NCBI GenBank assembly: GCA_019240405.1 | Contig: JAFAYL010000038.1 | Span: forward strand, 1 to 64,000 | Length of the DNA: 64,000 bases | Direction: 5' to 3' | Origin: Acidobacteriaceae bacterium | GTDB taxonomy: Bacteria; Acidobacteriota; Terriglobia; Bryobacterales; Bryobacteraceae | Part shown: one piece after another, positions 1-7,484 of the stretch | Numbering within the stretch: position 1 is the stretch's first letter | Layout: each line of letters opens with the position of its first letter | Notes under the pieces: model-generated | Databases searched by the model: none | The model's input: only the letters and a program-made list of their open reading frames with translations | Told to the model about the DNA's origin: nothing | Made by a program: the position numbers and the translations under genes

Positions 1-113
1 GCGATGTCGTATTTCCAGGATGCCCTTGGAAAATCCCAAAAAATCAACTGTTTGACGAAATTTCCGGCGGTTGCCCCGAATTGGGCGGTCGCGTGTACGC
101 TCACGGCTTCATG

Positions 114-740
114 TTAGTACTTCCGCATCACAGCAAGCACGCGTCCCTGAATTTGGAGATGACCCGGATTCACAAAGATCGGCGACATTGAGGAATTGGC
201 CGGCTGGAGGCGAACGCGGCCATCCGGCTCGTTATAGAAGCGCTTCAGCGTCGCCTCCGTCCCATCTACTAATGCCACGACAATATCGCCGTTCTTAATA
301 GAATCAGTCTTCTCAACCAGCACGAAATCGCCGCTGCAGATGTGATCATCAATCATCGAGTCACCCCGCACCTGCAAGGCGAATGTGCTCCCGTTTGCGA
401 CAAATTCGGAAAATTCGAGTGTTTCGGGATTTTGGATCGCCTCTACAGGCTTGCCGGCCGCAATGCGGCCAAGCAACGGAATCGTGCTCTGCCCAATTTC
501 CGGCTTTCTTGCCCTTTCTTCGGCGAAGTAGCGATCAGATATTTCCAATGAGCGGCTGTGGTTATAGCTCCGACGCAGATACTGCTTCGCCTCGAGCGCT
601 TGTATGTGCTTGTGAACTGTCGCGAGCGACGCGAGACTCAATCCCTTAGCGATTTCGTCATAGCTGGGGCTATACCCATGTTGCTGGATAAAGCCCGACA
701 GGAAATCCATTACTTCTTTCTGCCTGCGCGTTAGTGCCAT
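114..740 (-). CDS. lexA: LexA repressor, SOS response regulator
   Basis: This is the transcriptional repressor of the SOS DNA-damage regulon; it self-cleaves when stimulated by RecA filaments. From the ATG at 740 the protein is 208 residues, a normal LexA length. The N-terminal winged helix-turn-helix (about 1-65, starting MALTRRQKEVMDF) is followed by a short linker and an S24 peptidase-type domain. The cleavage site is Ala95-Gly96 (IAAGKP), and the Ser-Lys dyad is Ser128 (GDSM) and Lys166 (EATLKRF). An in-frame GTG at 794 would add 18 residues that do not fit the family, so I prefer 740. I could not identify a convincing LexA operator upstream; acidobacterial SOS boxes are not well fixed in my knowledge. 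It stands alone, divergent from the next small gene. Confidence 0.96.
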   Translation of the reverse strand: MALTRRQKEVMDFLSGFIQQHGYSPSYDEIAKGLSLASLATVHKHIQALEAKQYLRRSYNHSRSLEISDRYFAEERARKPEIGQSTIPLLGRIAAGKPVEAIQNPETLEFSEFVANGSTFALQVRGDSMIDDHICSGDFVLVEKTDSIKNGDIVVALVDGTEATLKRFYNEPDGRVRLQPANSSMSPIFVNPGHLQIQGRVLAVMRKY

Positions 741-928
741 TGGTACCAGGGTTCCCTTTTCAGTTTGGGCGAAGAAAGGTCGAAAGTCAAGCACATTTCT
801 GCTCTGGCTGAAACGGACCCGGGCGGAGCAATCCTAGACAGGGTTTGCAAATTATCCGATAGAGTTCCCGCTGCCTCCGGCGTGAAGATTATCCCGTACT
901 CTTCCGATAAACCAGCAGGAACAGTGGA

Positions 929-1150
929 TTGGCACCTAAGCTCCATTGCCGGAAGCGCAACGAACTTGTGGAATCGCTCGTCGATGTCTCAATCAAGCTT
1001 TCGATTGCCGCATCGCAAATGGCGGACCTCGCAGCGATTCGCGATACGGCTGGGTTTGACCGTGCAAAAACAGAGGTGCAACGATTGCGCGATGAATGCG
1101 AGCGCATAAAGCGGGAACTCGACCACCATAGAGCCCAGCACGGGTGTTGA
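929..1150 (+). CDS. Small predicted coiled-coil protein, function unknown
   Basis: A 73-residue protein starting at TTG 929, with a possible ribosome-binding site GCAGGA at 915-920. The sequence is charged and helical: a basic N-terminus, a hydrophobic helix at about 13-35, then a heptad-like helix rich in Arg/Glu at about 45-68. It has no signal peptide and no metal-binding motif. It is divergent from lexA, so the two may share a regulatory region, but no motif links them. I do not recognise a family. The start is uncertain because the codon is weak; codon use and the coherent helix pattern argue that it is coding. Confidence 0.5.
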   Translation: MAPKLHCRKRNELVESLVDVSIKLSIAASQMADLAAIRDTAGFDRAKTEVQRLRDECERIKRELDHHRAQHGC

Positions 1151-1331
1151 GTGATGCTGGTGCGATTTCTGGGATATCGATTTTAGTTACATCCGGTAAA
1201 AAGGTACTGGCGTTACCGAAACTTCTTGCTCTAAGGCACGCGCTTGTTTAGAGTTGATTAGTGGTCTTCCCACGAAGGCGCCAAAAGGAGCACGATAGTG
1301 CCCAGCCAATGTAACGCGGTGTGACACTTGG

Positions 1332-1353
1332 GGGCTGCGCATAAACGCAGCCC
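1332..1353 (-). terminator. Hairpin downstream of the zinc-ribbon gene
   Basis: An 8-bp perfect stem (GGGCTGCG / CGCAGCCC) with a 6-base loop lies 14 bases past the stop of the FmdB-type gene. Read on the minus strand it lacks a clean U-tract. Read on the plus strand it is followed by CTCTTTT after a short gap, so it could serve either strand. The 1151-1367 gap holds nothing else I can support. Confidence 0.4.
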
Positions 1354-1367
1354 AGCTCTTTTGTGTG

Positions 1368-1598
1368 TCAATTCACGTTCATTCCACACATGCCGTTTTG
1401 GCACATGCCGCCGCCACAACCGAATCCCGGCTCTGAATCCTTCTTGGCCACGCCTGTTTTTGCCGCGAACGTGGAGTACTGAGTGGTAACGTGCTCGTCG
1501 CCGCATGCAGGACATCGCACGCGGTCCTGATCGCTTCGCCGGACTAGCCTCTCAAATTTGGTTCCACAATCGTCGCACGAATATTCAAATATCGGCAT
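1368..1598 (-). CDS. FmdB-type zinc-ribbon protein
   Basis: A 76-residue protein beginning MPIFEYSCDDCG, the signature of the FmdB / CxxC_CxxC_SSSS zinc-ribbon family (putative regulatory or chaperone-like small proteins of unknown exact role). Two zinc-binding knuckles are visible: CDDC at about 8-11 and CPAC at about 29-32. The C-terminus is Gly/Cys/Met-rich (GFGCGGGMCQNGMCGM), suggesting an additional metal site and typical of this family in Acidobacteria and delta-proteobacteria. A GGAGG stretch lies very close to the ATG. It is not obviously in an operon. Family assignment is firm; molecular function is not known. Confidence 0.85.
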   Translation of the reverse strand: MPIFEYSCDDCGTKFERLVRRSDQDRVRCPACGDEHVTTQYSTFAAKTGVAKKDSEPGFGCGGGMCQNGMCGMNVN

Positions 1599-1640
1599 GC
1601 CTCCAAATTAACAGCAATCGCGCAAGATGTGCGGTTTTCA

Positions 1641-2501
1641 CTAGGGCGTTGCCGTGAACCCTTCATAGTTACTGTTCGTAGTGGACTTGAAGAATCCGGC
1701 GATGACGCCCTTGTCGTTAATGCCGGTCGCGTCCGTCAGCACGGCCCCGGGATACTCGATCGTAGTGAATTTGCCGTTGTTTTCAACGTATCCGAAGGTT
1801 TGGCCTTTGCTGTTCTTGTAAGCTCCGACGATTACCGGGAAGTTGTAGCAGATCCCGGCCACCGTCGTTTCTGTGGCGCCGGGCACATCTATGAATGTGA
1901 ATTTCCCGCTTGTATAGGTGAAGCCGTGCCTCTTGCCCGAGCTGTCGAGATATGTTCCGACGACCTCGCCTTTATTGTTGATCCCGTCCGCTTCAGTCCC
2001 TGTCGCTTTGGGAACGATGAGGTATTCGAACTTGCCTTTCGTGTAGATAAAGCCCTGCCCGGTCGCCGAGCCTCTCAGCCCGCCGACGATAACGCCGGAG
2101 TCGTTAATTCCAAGGAAAGTAATTGAGTTGAGCGTGCTACTAGGGCTCTTTATTTCGGTGTACTTGCCGCCATTGTAGATAAACGCGATGTTGGGACCGC
2201 TTGCGACACTGTAAAGCCCGACAATTTCCCCAGAATTATTGATGTCAGCCGCAACAGCCTTGGTCGCGCCCGGGGGCGCAATCGTTGTAAACTTGCCACT
2301 TTTATAGAGAAAGCCATCAGAACCTGAAGCGGTAAGATAGCGCCCTACAATCTCGCCGACGTTGCTGACACGCCCGCCTTGCGTACCCTTTGTGCCGCTG
2401 GGGTCGGTGAACGCTTTGTACGTGTAGTTTGTGTTGCTGAGCAGTGTGGTAGCTATGCAAGCTATAAACAGGATGCCTGTGACGAATCGAAAATGCCTCA
2501 T
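1641..2501 (-). CDS. Secreted HAF-type repeat protein
   Basis: A 286-residue protein with an N-terminal signal peptide (about 1-22, [16 protein letters not shown]). It is then built almost entirely from about 40-residue repeats of the form GIN-x-x-G-x-IVG-x-Y followed by GF-x-Y-x-x-GKFT-x-I-x-x-PGA. These match the probable extracellular HAF repeat family known from Acidobacteria and Planctomycetes, likely a beta-propeller or beta-solenoid on the cell surface. About six repeats are visible. A related repeat protein on the other strand lies at 16343-17554. Ligand and function are unknown. It is divergent from msrB, with roughly 110 bases between the start codons. Confidence 0.85.
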   Translation of the reverse strand: MRHFRFVTGILFIACIATTLLSNTNYTYKAFTDPSGTKGTQGGRVSNVGEIVGRYLTASGSDGFLYKSGKFTTIAPPGATKAVAADINNSGEIVGLYSVASGPNIAFIYNGGKYTEIKSPSSTLNSITFLGINDSGVIVGGLRGSATGQGFIYTKGKFEYLIVPKATGTEADGINNKGEVVGTYLDSSGKRHGFTYTSGKFTFIDVPGATETTVAGICYNFPVIVGAYKNSKGQTFGYVENNGKFTTIEYPGAVLTDATGINDKGVIAGFFKSTTNSNYEGFTATP

Positions 2502-2610
2502 TGGGGAATATGCCTCTCAGAGATTGTCGCATCAAAATACACTAGCAGCGCACGGCATAAGCTTGTTTAGTACTCACGCAGTGATTGCGCCGCGAGGGTA
2601 CCATAAAAGT

Positions 2611-3159
2611 ATGCGGCGCAGGATATTCCTCCAAAGGGGTTTTTGGCTTTTTGCAGGTACTGGCGTGGGCGTGGCAACCGGTTTCAAAGCGGCGGCGTTC
2701 GGCTCCCGAAAAACGGTTAAGGTTGTCGAGTTCAGCGATGCAGGAGAGCGAAAGGGAGTTATGGAAGTTGAAAAAGTGTCTAAGAGCGATGCTGAGTGGC
2801 GGGGGCAGTTAACGCCTGAGCAGTACGAGGTCACCCGAAAAGCCGGAACGGAGCGCGCTTTCACCGGAAAGTACTGGAATAATCACGAGCACGGCATCTA
2901 TCGATGCGTATGTTGCGGGAACGCGCTCTTCTCGTCTGACACCAAGTTTGAATCCGGAACTGGGTGGCCGAGTTTTTGGCAACCCATCGCGAAACAGAAT
3001 GTGGTAGATCACGCTGATGCCAGCTACGGAATGATGCGCACAGAGGTGCGATGCGCAAAATGCGATGCACATCTTGGCCACGTTTTCAATGACGGCCCAC
3101 GACCGACCGGGCTTCGGTACTGCATGAATTCGTCTGCCCTCGATTTCATGAAGAGCTAG
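2611..3159 (+). CDS. msrB: Peptide methionine-(R)-S-oxide reductase MsrB, exported (Tat)
   Basis: Reduces methionine-R-sulfoxide in oxidised proteins. From ATG 2611 the product is 182 residues. It begins with a twin-arginine-like signal (RRRIFLQRG, hydrophobic stretch about 11-30), so it probably repairs proteins outside the cytoplasm. The MsrB domain runs from about 60 to the end. Structural zinc ligands are C99/C102 (CVCC) and C148/C151 (CAKC), and the catalytic Cys is C171 in the GLRYCMNS motif. The frame is open further upstream to 2431, but that extension is antisense to the HAF gene leader and unlike MsrB. The esterase gene follows after about 15 bases and may be co-transcribed. Confidence 0.95.
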   Translation: MRRRIFLQRGFWLFAGTGVGVATGFKAAAFGSRKTVKVVEFSDAGERKGVMEVEKVSKSDAEWRGQLTPEQYEVTRKAGTERAFTGKYWNNHEHGIYRCVCCGNALFSSDTKFESGTGWPSFWQPIAKQNVVDHADASYGMMRTEVRCAKCDAHLGHVFNDGPRPTGLRYCMNSSALDFMKS

Positions 3160-3174
3160 GAACTTCGCTTACGT

Positions 3175-3966
3175 TTGGTCCATACACTTACCGGAACTGT
3201 CAGACTTCACAACGCATTTCATTCGCGCTTTGTTAAAGACGCTCGCGACATCATTGTTTACTTGCCGCCGGACTACAACTCCGCGCGATACCGGCGTTAT
3301 CCGGTTCTTTATTTGCACGATGGGCAGAATATTTTCGATGCCGCAACTGCCTTCAACAACAATGAGTGGGGCGTCGACGAAGTCACAGAAGCGCTGATCG
3401 TCGGCGGGGAGATTGAGCCATTAATCGTTGTCGGCATTTATAACACGGGCACGAAGCGCATGCACGAGTACACGCATGTCCCGGATTACCGGGGGCGCGG
3501 CGGTCTAGCGCGCGCGTACGGAAAGATGATCGTGCACGACCTGAAGCCGTTCATTGATCGGGAGTATCGGACGCTTTCCAACGCTGCCAATACAGGGCTG
3601 GGCGGTTCTTCGCTTGGCGGACTCGTAACTATGTATCTGGGCTTGCGCTATCGCGAAGTGTTCGGAAAGCTCCTCGTAATGTCGCCCTCCGTGTGGTGGG
3701 CGAACCGGGACATTTTGAAGAAAGTGCAACGGACCAGATACACGGGGTCGCAGAAGATCTGGCTGGATGTGGGCACGTGTGAAGGCATGAATCCGCAGCT
3801 CTGTTTGAGGAATGTTCGGGATCTTCGTGATGCACTCGTTCTGAAAGGCTGGCGGGCCGGGCAGAACCTCGAGTTCGTTGAGGATCAAGGCGCGGGGCAC
3901 GACGAGAAAGCGTGGGGCGCTCGCACCGGTCAAGCTCTGAGGTTTCTGTTTCCGCCGCGTGTGTAA
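3175..3966 (+). CDS. Alpha/beta-fold esterase (esterase D / enterochelin-esterase-like)
   Basis: A 263-residue hydrolase of the putative esterase family (PF00756). Visible features are the oxyanion-side YLPPDY and VLYLHDGQN motifs (about 29-52), the nucleophile elbow GGSSLGG with Ser146, a predicted acid in the segment LDVGTCEG (about 199-206), and the catalytic His in GAGHDEKAW near the C-terminus. No signal peptide is seen with the TTG start at 3175; the start is uncertain and there is no good ribosome-binding site. Substrate cannot be named; relatives act on acyl or siderophore esters. It follows msrB on the same strand with a very short gap. Confidence 0.88.
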   Translation: MVHTLTGTVRLHNAFHSRFVKDARDIIVYLPPDYNSARYRRYPVLYLHDGQNIFDAATAFNNNEWGVDEVTEALIVGGEIEPLIVVGIYNTGTKRMHEYTHVPDYRGRGGLARAYGKMIVHDLKPFIDREYRTLSNAANTGLGGSSLGGLVTMYLGLRYREVFGKLLVMSPSVWWANRDILKKVQRTRYTGSQKIWLDVGTCEGMNPQLCLRNVRDLRDALVLKGWRAGQNLEFVEDQGAGHDEKAWGARTGQALRFLFPPRV

Positions 3967-4002
3967 CTACTCGATCCGGCATTTTCGATAACATAAAGGA
4001 CT

Positions 4003-4899
4003 ATGGCCTTCTGTACCAACTGCGGAACTCAACTTGGCGACAATGCGAAATTCTGTTTGAATTGCGGGCAAGCTGTGGGATCGGGGGCGCCGGCGACCTA
4101 TTATCCACCTGCTCCTCCTGTTGAGCCGCTTCGTTACGACATTGAAGGTCACAATCTGCAGATTGCGCGCGTGCATCTTCAGCCGAACCAGGAAATCTAC
4201 GCCGAAGCGGGAAAAATGGTGTACAAATCCGCGAACGTGGACTGGCAGACTCGCATGGCAGGCCAGTCTTTCAGCGACAAAATTATCGGCGCGATCAAGC
4301 GCAAGCTTACGGGCGAGTCACTGTTCTTCACCTACTTTCGGGCCAATTCTGCCGAAGGCGAAGTAGGCTTCGCGGGGCATTATCCAGGTAAGATTCAAGT
4401 CTTCGAACTCGCTCCTGGCCAGACCATCATGGTCCAGCGCGATGGATTTCTGTTTGCCCAAGGCACGGTTGGGTTTGACATCGCAATGGTTCGAAAATTG
4501 GGGGCCGGGCTGCTCGGCGGCGAAGGATTTATTCTTCAAAAGTTGACCGGCCCGGGAGCAGTATTCGTACATGCAGGCGGAGATCACGTCGATTTCACTC
4601 TGGCGCCAGGTCAAGTACTCCAGGTTCAAACCGGCCATTTGGTCGCGTTTGAGCCGACGGTAGATTACGACATTCAAATGGTCGGGAGCATTCGCACTGC
4701 GATCTTTGGCGGCGAAGGGCTCTTTCTCGCCACACTCACAGGCCCCGGCAGGGTGATTTTGCAAAGCATGACGCTTGAACGGTTGCGCCATGAATTGTCT
4801 CCTGGCGAGCATCCGCACAGCGGCGAAGAGCGGCATCCGTTGCGTGCTATCTCGGATGGGATCGGCGGACTGGGAAGCTTCTTCTCTAGTGACGACTAG
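4003..4899 (+). CDS. AIM24 / TIGR00266-family protein with N-terminal zinc ribbon
   Basis: A 298-residue protein. Residues 1-25 form a zinc ribbon with C4/C7 and C18/C21 (CTNCG...CLNCG). A Pro-rich linker (about 31-42) follows, and then an AIM24-like domain (TIGR00266 family) rich in beta strands and glycines fills the rest, with typical motifs AEAGKMVYKS and GGEGFILQKLTGPG. Bacterial members have no settled role; the eukaryotic AIM24 is mitochondrial. No signal peptide or membrane helix is seen. It overlaps the likely start of lipA by 11 bases, so translation is probably coupled. Confidence 0.88.
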   Translation: MAFCTNCGTQLGDNAKFCLNCGQAVGSGAPATYYPPAPPVEPLRYDIEGHNLQIARVHLQPNQEIYAEAGKMVYKSANVDWQTRMAGQSFSDKIIGAIKRKLTGESLFFTYFRANSAEGEVGFAGHYPGKIQVFELAPGQTIMVQRDGFLFAQGTVGFDIAMVRKLGAGLLGGEGFILQKLTGPGAVFVHAGGDHVDFTLAPGQVLQVQTGHLVAFEPTVDYDIQMVGSIRTAIFGGEGLFLATLTGPGRVILQSMTLERLRHELSPGEHPHSGEERHPLRAISDGIGGLGSFFSSDD

Positions 4900-5833
4900 T
4901 TTTTCCGGCGTTTCGGACTCGCTGATTCAAATTGAGGAGATTCGCGGGGCTCGCGTTCAGCCGAGACTGCCTGTTTGGCTGCGCAAGAGCCGTACGCATT
5001 TCGAATCTGTCCAGTTGCTGAAAGGCGAGCTGCGCCGGCGTAATCTTCACACAGTTTGCGAATCGGCGCGCTGCCCGAATATTCATGAATGCTTTCATCG
5101 CGGGGCGGCGACGTTCATGATTCTCGGCAATCTTTGCACCCGAGGGTGCGGCTTCTGTTCCGTTCCGAAGGGTTCAGCGGCGAAGAAGCAGTTTTCACTC
5201 GACCCGGAGGAACCGTGGCAGGTCGCCGAAATGGCCGCCCAGATGCGATTGCGATACATCGTGATTACATCAGTGAATCGGGACGACCTGCCGGACGGCG
5301 GCTCGCGACACTTTGCGGAGACCGTGCGTCAGGTGCGGCGAGCACTCCCGAGCGCGCGTGTTGAAGTGCTGACGCCGGATTTCTGCGGTGACGTGGATGC
5401 GGTCGCGCGCGTGCTCGATGCCGGCCCGCACGTGTTCAATCACAATATGGAGACGATTTGCCGGCTTTACCGGCGTGTGCGGCCGCAGGCGGACTATTTA
5501 CAATCGCTGCAAGTCCTAAAGTTTGCGAAACAGTACCGGCCCGGCGCTCTGACCAAGTCGGGATTGATGGTGGGACTCGGCGAATCCGCTGAAGAAGTCC
5601 GGGAACTTTTGCGGGACATTTTGGCCGCCGATGTCGATGTCGCGACGGTCGGACAATATCTACAGCCTACGCGCCGAAATCTGACAGTTGCGGAGTTTGT
5701 CCCTCCGGCGCAGTTCGATGCGTATCGGGACTATGGCCTCGGAATCGGATTCAAGATGATCTTTAGCGGGCCCTTTGTTCGCAGTTCTTATATGGCCGAT
5801 CAGGTGAGTGACGAAGCTCGGGCGGATGCCTAA
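4889..5833 (+). CDS. lipA: Lipoyl synthase
   Basis: A radical-SAM enzyme that inserts two sulfurs into octanoyl groups on E2 and H-protein domains to make lipoyl cofactor. Numbered from GTG 4889 (315 residues): the auxiliary-cluster cysteines are C57, C62 and C68 (CESARCPNIHEC), the radical-SAM cluster cysteines are C83, C87 and C90 (CTRGCGFC), and the C-terminal RSSY motif is present. The start is inferred from family length; it lies inside the end of the AIM24 gene. The 3-prime end overlaps the start of lnt. AceE (52144) in this window belongs to a complex that needs this cofactor, though no lipB is present here. Confidence 0.96.
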   Translation: MTTSFSGVSDSLIQIEEIRGARVQPRLPVWLRKSRTHFESVQLLKGELRRRNLHTVCESARCPNIHECFHRGAATFMILGNLCTRGCGFCSVPKGSAAKKQFSLDPEEPWQVAEMAAQMRLRYIVITSVNRDDLPDGGSRHFAETVRQVRRALPSARVEVLTPDFCGDVDAVARVLDAGPHVFNHNMETICRLYRRVRPQADYLQSLQVLKFAKQYRPGALTKSGLMVGLGESAEEVRELLRDILAADVDVATVGQYLQPTRRNLTVAEFVPPAQFDAYRDYGLGIGFKMIFSGPFVRSSYMADQVSDEARADA

Positions 5834-7325
5834 GCTGACGCCCCATTTTTCTGCGCATCATGGCGAAGTTTTCCTCCATACGCTACTTGCGTTTTCGTCT
5901 GCTGTTCTGCTGCTGCTGATCTTTCCCAAATTCGATCTGCGGTTTTTGGCGCCGGTCGCACTTACGCCGCTATTGGTTGTTGTTGCCCGCACGCAAGACG
6001 GGTGGCAGCGCTTCGTTTATGGCTGGGGCGCGGGAATTCTCTTCTGGTTCTTCTTATGTACGTGGATTCAGTTTGTGCTTGAAGTGCACGGCGGAATGGG
6101 TCGCTGGGGAGGATGGGGCTCGTTTTTGCTCTTTGCTGTTCTGAAGGGCTTGCATATGGCGGTATTCACCTGTTTGGCAGGTCCGCTCATGCATCGCGGC
6201 TATGCAGTGCCTGCGGTTGCGGCACTATGGACGGGTCTCGAACGCACGCATGGAACGTTTGGATTCGCGTGGCTCGATCTGGGGAATGCGGGGATCACGA
6301 TGTCCGTTCCGTTGCGGCTTGCGCCGTTTATCGGCGTTTATGGGTTGTCCTTCGTATTTGCCATGCTGGCCGCCGCACTCGCTTGCGTTCTCTTGGGATA
6401 CTCGCGATTTCGACTAATCCCACTCCTGGCGCTCCCGCTTTTATGGCTGTTGCCGACGATACCGGAGCGCACTCCGGCAACACAGCAAGCGCTGCTGGTT
6501 CAGCCGAACATCGACCCGACCACTGAATGGACCAGCCTTGTCGCGCAAAAAACCCAGGAGCAGTTAGCGTTGATCTCCGAGGCATTGCCTTCTCCGCTCA
6601 TCATCTGGCCCGAGCTGCCCGCGCCCTTCTACTATTACGACGATCCAATCTTTCACGATGCCGCGACTCAGATTGCGAAGCATCACGGCTATTTCTTGTT
6701 TGGCACAGTTGCATACACCCACGAAAAGCAGCCGCTCAACTCCGCGCTTCTCCTCGGGCCGGATGGATCGGAATCAGGCCGCTACGACAAGATCAACCTC
6801 GTGCCGTTCGGCGAATTTGTGCCTCCCCTGTTCTCGTTCGTAAATCGAATCACGCATGAGGCAGGCGATTTCGTTCCGGGTCATGACATAAAATTGCTGC
6901 CCGCCGCGGGACATGAGCTGGGCGTCTTCATCTGCTATGAATCGGCTTTCCCCGATCTGGTCCGCCAGTTCACCAAACGAGGCGCGGACGTGCTGGTGAA
7001 TTTATCCAATGATGCCTATTTCGGCCGCAGCGAAGCCCGCGAGCAGCATTTATCACTCGTGCGCATGCGCGCGGTCGAAAATCGGAGATATATTATTCGC
7101 TCAACCAACGACGGCCTCAGCGCCGTGATCGATCCGGCGGGACTTGTCGTGAAACGCGTGCAGCCGTATCAAGAGCTCGCGATTCCCATTCGCTACGGCG
7201 TTGTCGAGAGCACAACGTTCTACGCGCGCCACGGCGATTGGTTCGCGTGGGGTTGTCTGGGGACTGGATTCTTGCTCGCCGGCCGGGAGTTTCTGTTTCG
7301 CCGCAGATCTCAGTCGGGTCGCTAG
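5826..7325 (+). CDS. lnt: Apolipoprotein N-acyltransferase
   Basis: An inner-membrane enzyme that adds the third acyl chain to the N-terminal cysteine of lipoproteins. The protein is about 499 residues: several membrane helices at the N-terminus (about 15-205), then a nitrilase-like periplasmic domain with Glu263 (WPELPAP), Lys322 (RYDKINLVPFGEF) and nucleophile Cys370 (GVFICYESAFP), and a final C-terminal helix. I chose the ATG at 5826, which overlaps the lipA stop; a GTG at 5808 is possible. Tight overlap indicates one transcript with lipA. A window lipoprotein substrate could be the amidohydrolase at 60790-62118. Confidence 0.96.
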   Translation: MPKLTPHFSAHHGEVFLHTLLAFSSAVLLLLIFPKFDLRFLAPVALTPLLVVVARTQDGWQRFVYGWGAGILFWFFLCTWIQFVLEVHGGMGRWGGWGSFLLFAVLKGLHMAVFTCLAGPLMHRGYAVPAVAALWTGLERTHGTFGFAWLDLGNAGITMSVPLRLAPFIGVYGLSFVFAMLAAALACVLLGYSRFRLIPLLALPLLWLLPTIPERTPATQQALLVQPNIDPTTEWTSLVAQKTQEQLALISEALPSPLIIWPELPAPFYYYDDPIFHDAATQIAKHHGYFLFGTVAYTHEKQPLNSALLLGPDGSESGRYDKINLVPFGEFVPPLFSFVNRITHEAGDFVPGHDIKLLPAAGHELGVFICYESAFPDLVRQFTKRGADVLVNLSNDAYFGRSEAREQHLSLVRMRAVENRRYIIRSTNDGLSAVIDPAGLVVKRVQPYQELAIPIRYGVVESTTFYARHGDWFAWGCLGTGFLLAGREFLFRRRSQSGR

Positions 7326-7442
7326 GCGCGGCGTGACTTGGGAGCTGGTGCGTCTCTCAATCCGCTGAGAGGATGCCGACGATCTGATTTGGGATTTGGA
7401 CCAAGCGCTGGGCCAGCGCCGTCGACAACTGATTGCGTGACC

Positions 7443-7475
7443 GTCCGTATATGATACGATTCGTATCTTCCGGAC
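7443..7475 (+). promoter_or_regulatory. Nested inverted repeat in the leader of the sensor kinase gene
   Basis: A perfect 7-bp dyad (GATACGA, one base, TCGTATC; 7453-7467) is flanked by outer arms GTCCG (7443-7447) and CGGAC (7471-7475), ending 9 bases before the ATG at 7485. It could be an operator, or in RNA a hairpin. The outer right arm overlaps the only candidate ribosome-binding sequence (GGACGAG, 7472-7478), so folding could limit translation. Function is inferred from position only. Confidence 0.45.
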
Positions 7476-7484
7476 GAGTTTTGT

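Noticed and set aside
741-930. Possible LexA operator upstream of lexA
   Set aside because: No clear dyad or known SOS-box consensus found; two CCGATA-containing stretches are too loose.
1629-2126. 165-codon plus-strand open frame
   Set aside because: Antisense to the HAF repeat gene; no signal, motif or ribosome-binding site.
4318-4836. 172-codon minus-strand open frame
   Set aside because: Antisense to the AIM24-family gene; no recognisable features.
5390-5402. TGCGGTGACGTGG inside lipA, matching the right half of motif copy 1
   Set aside because: It lies in conserved coding sequence and lacks the CCTACACA half.
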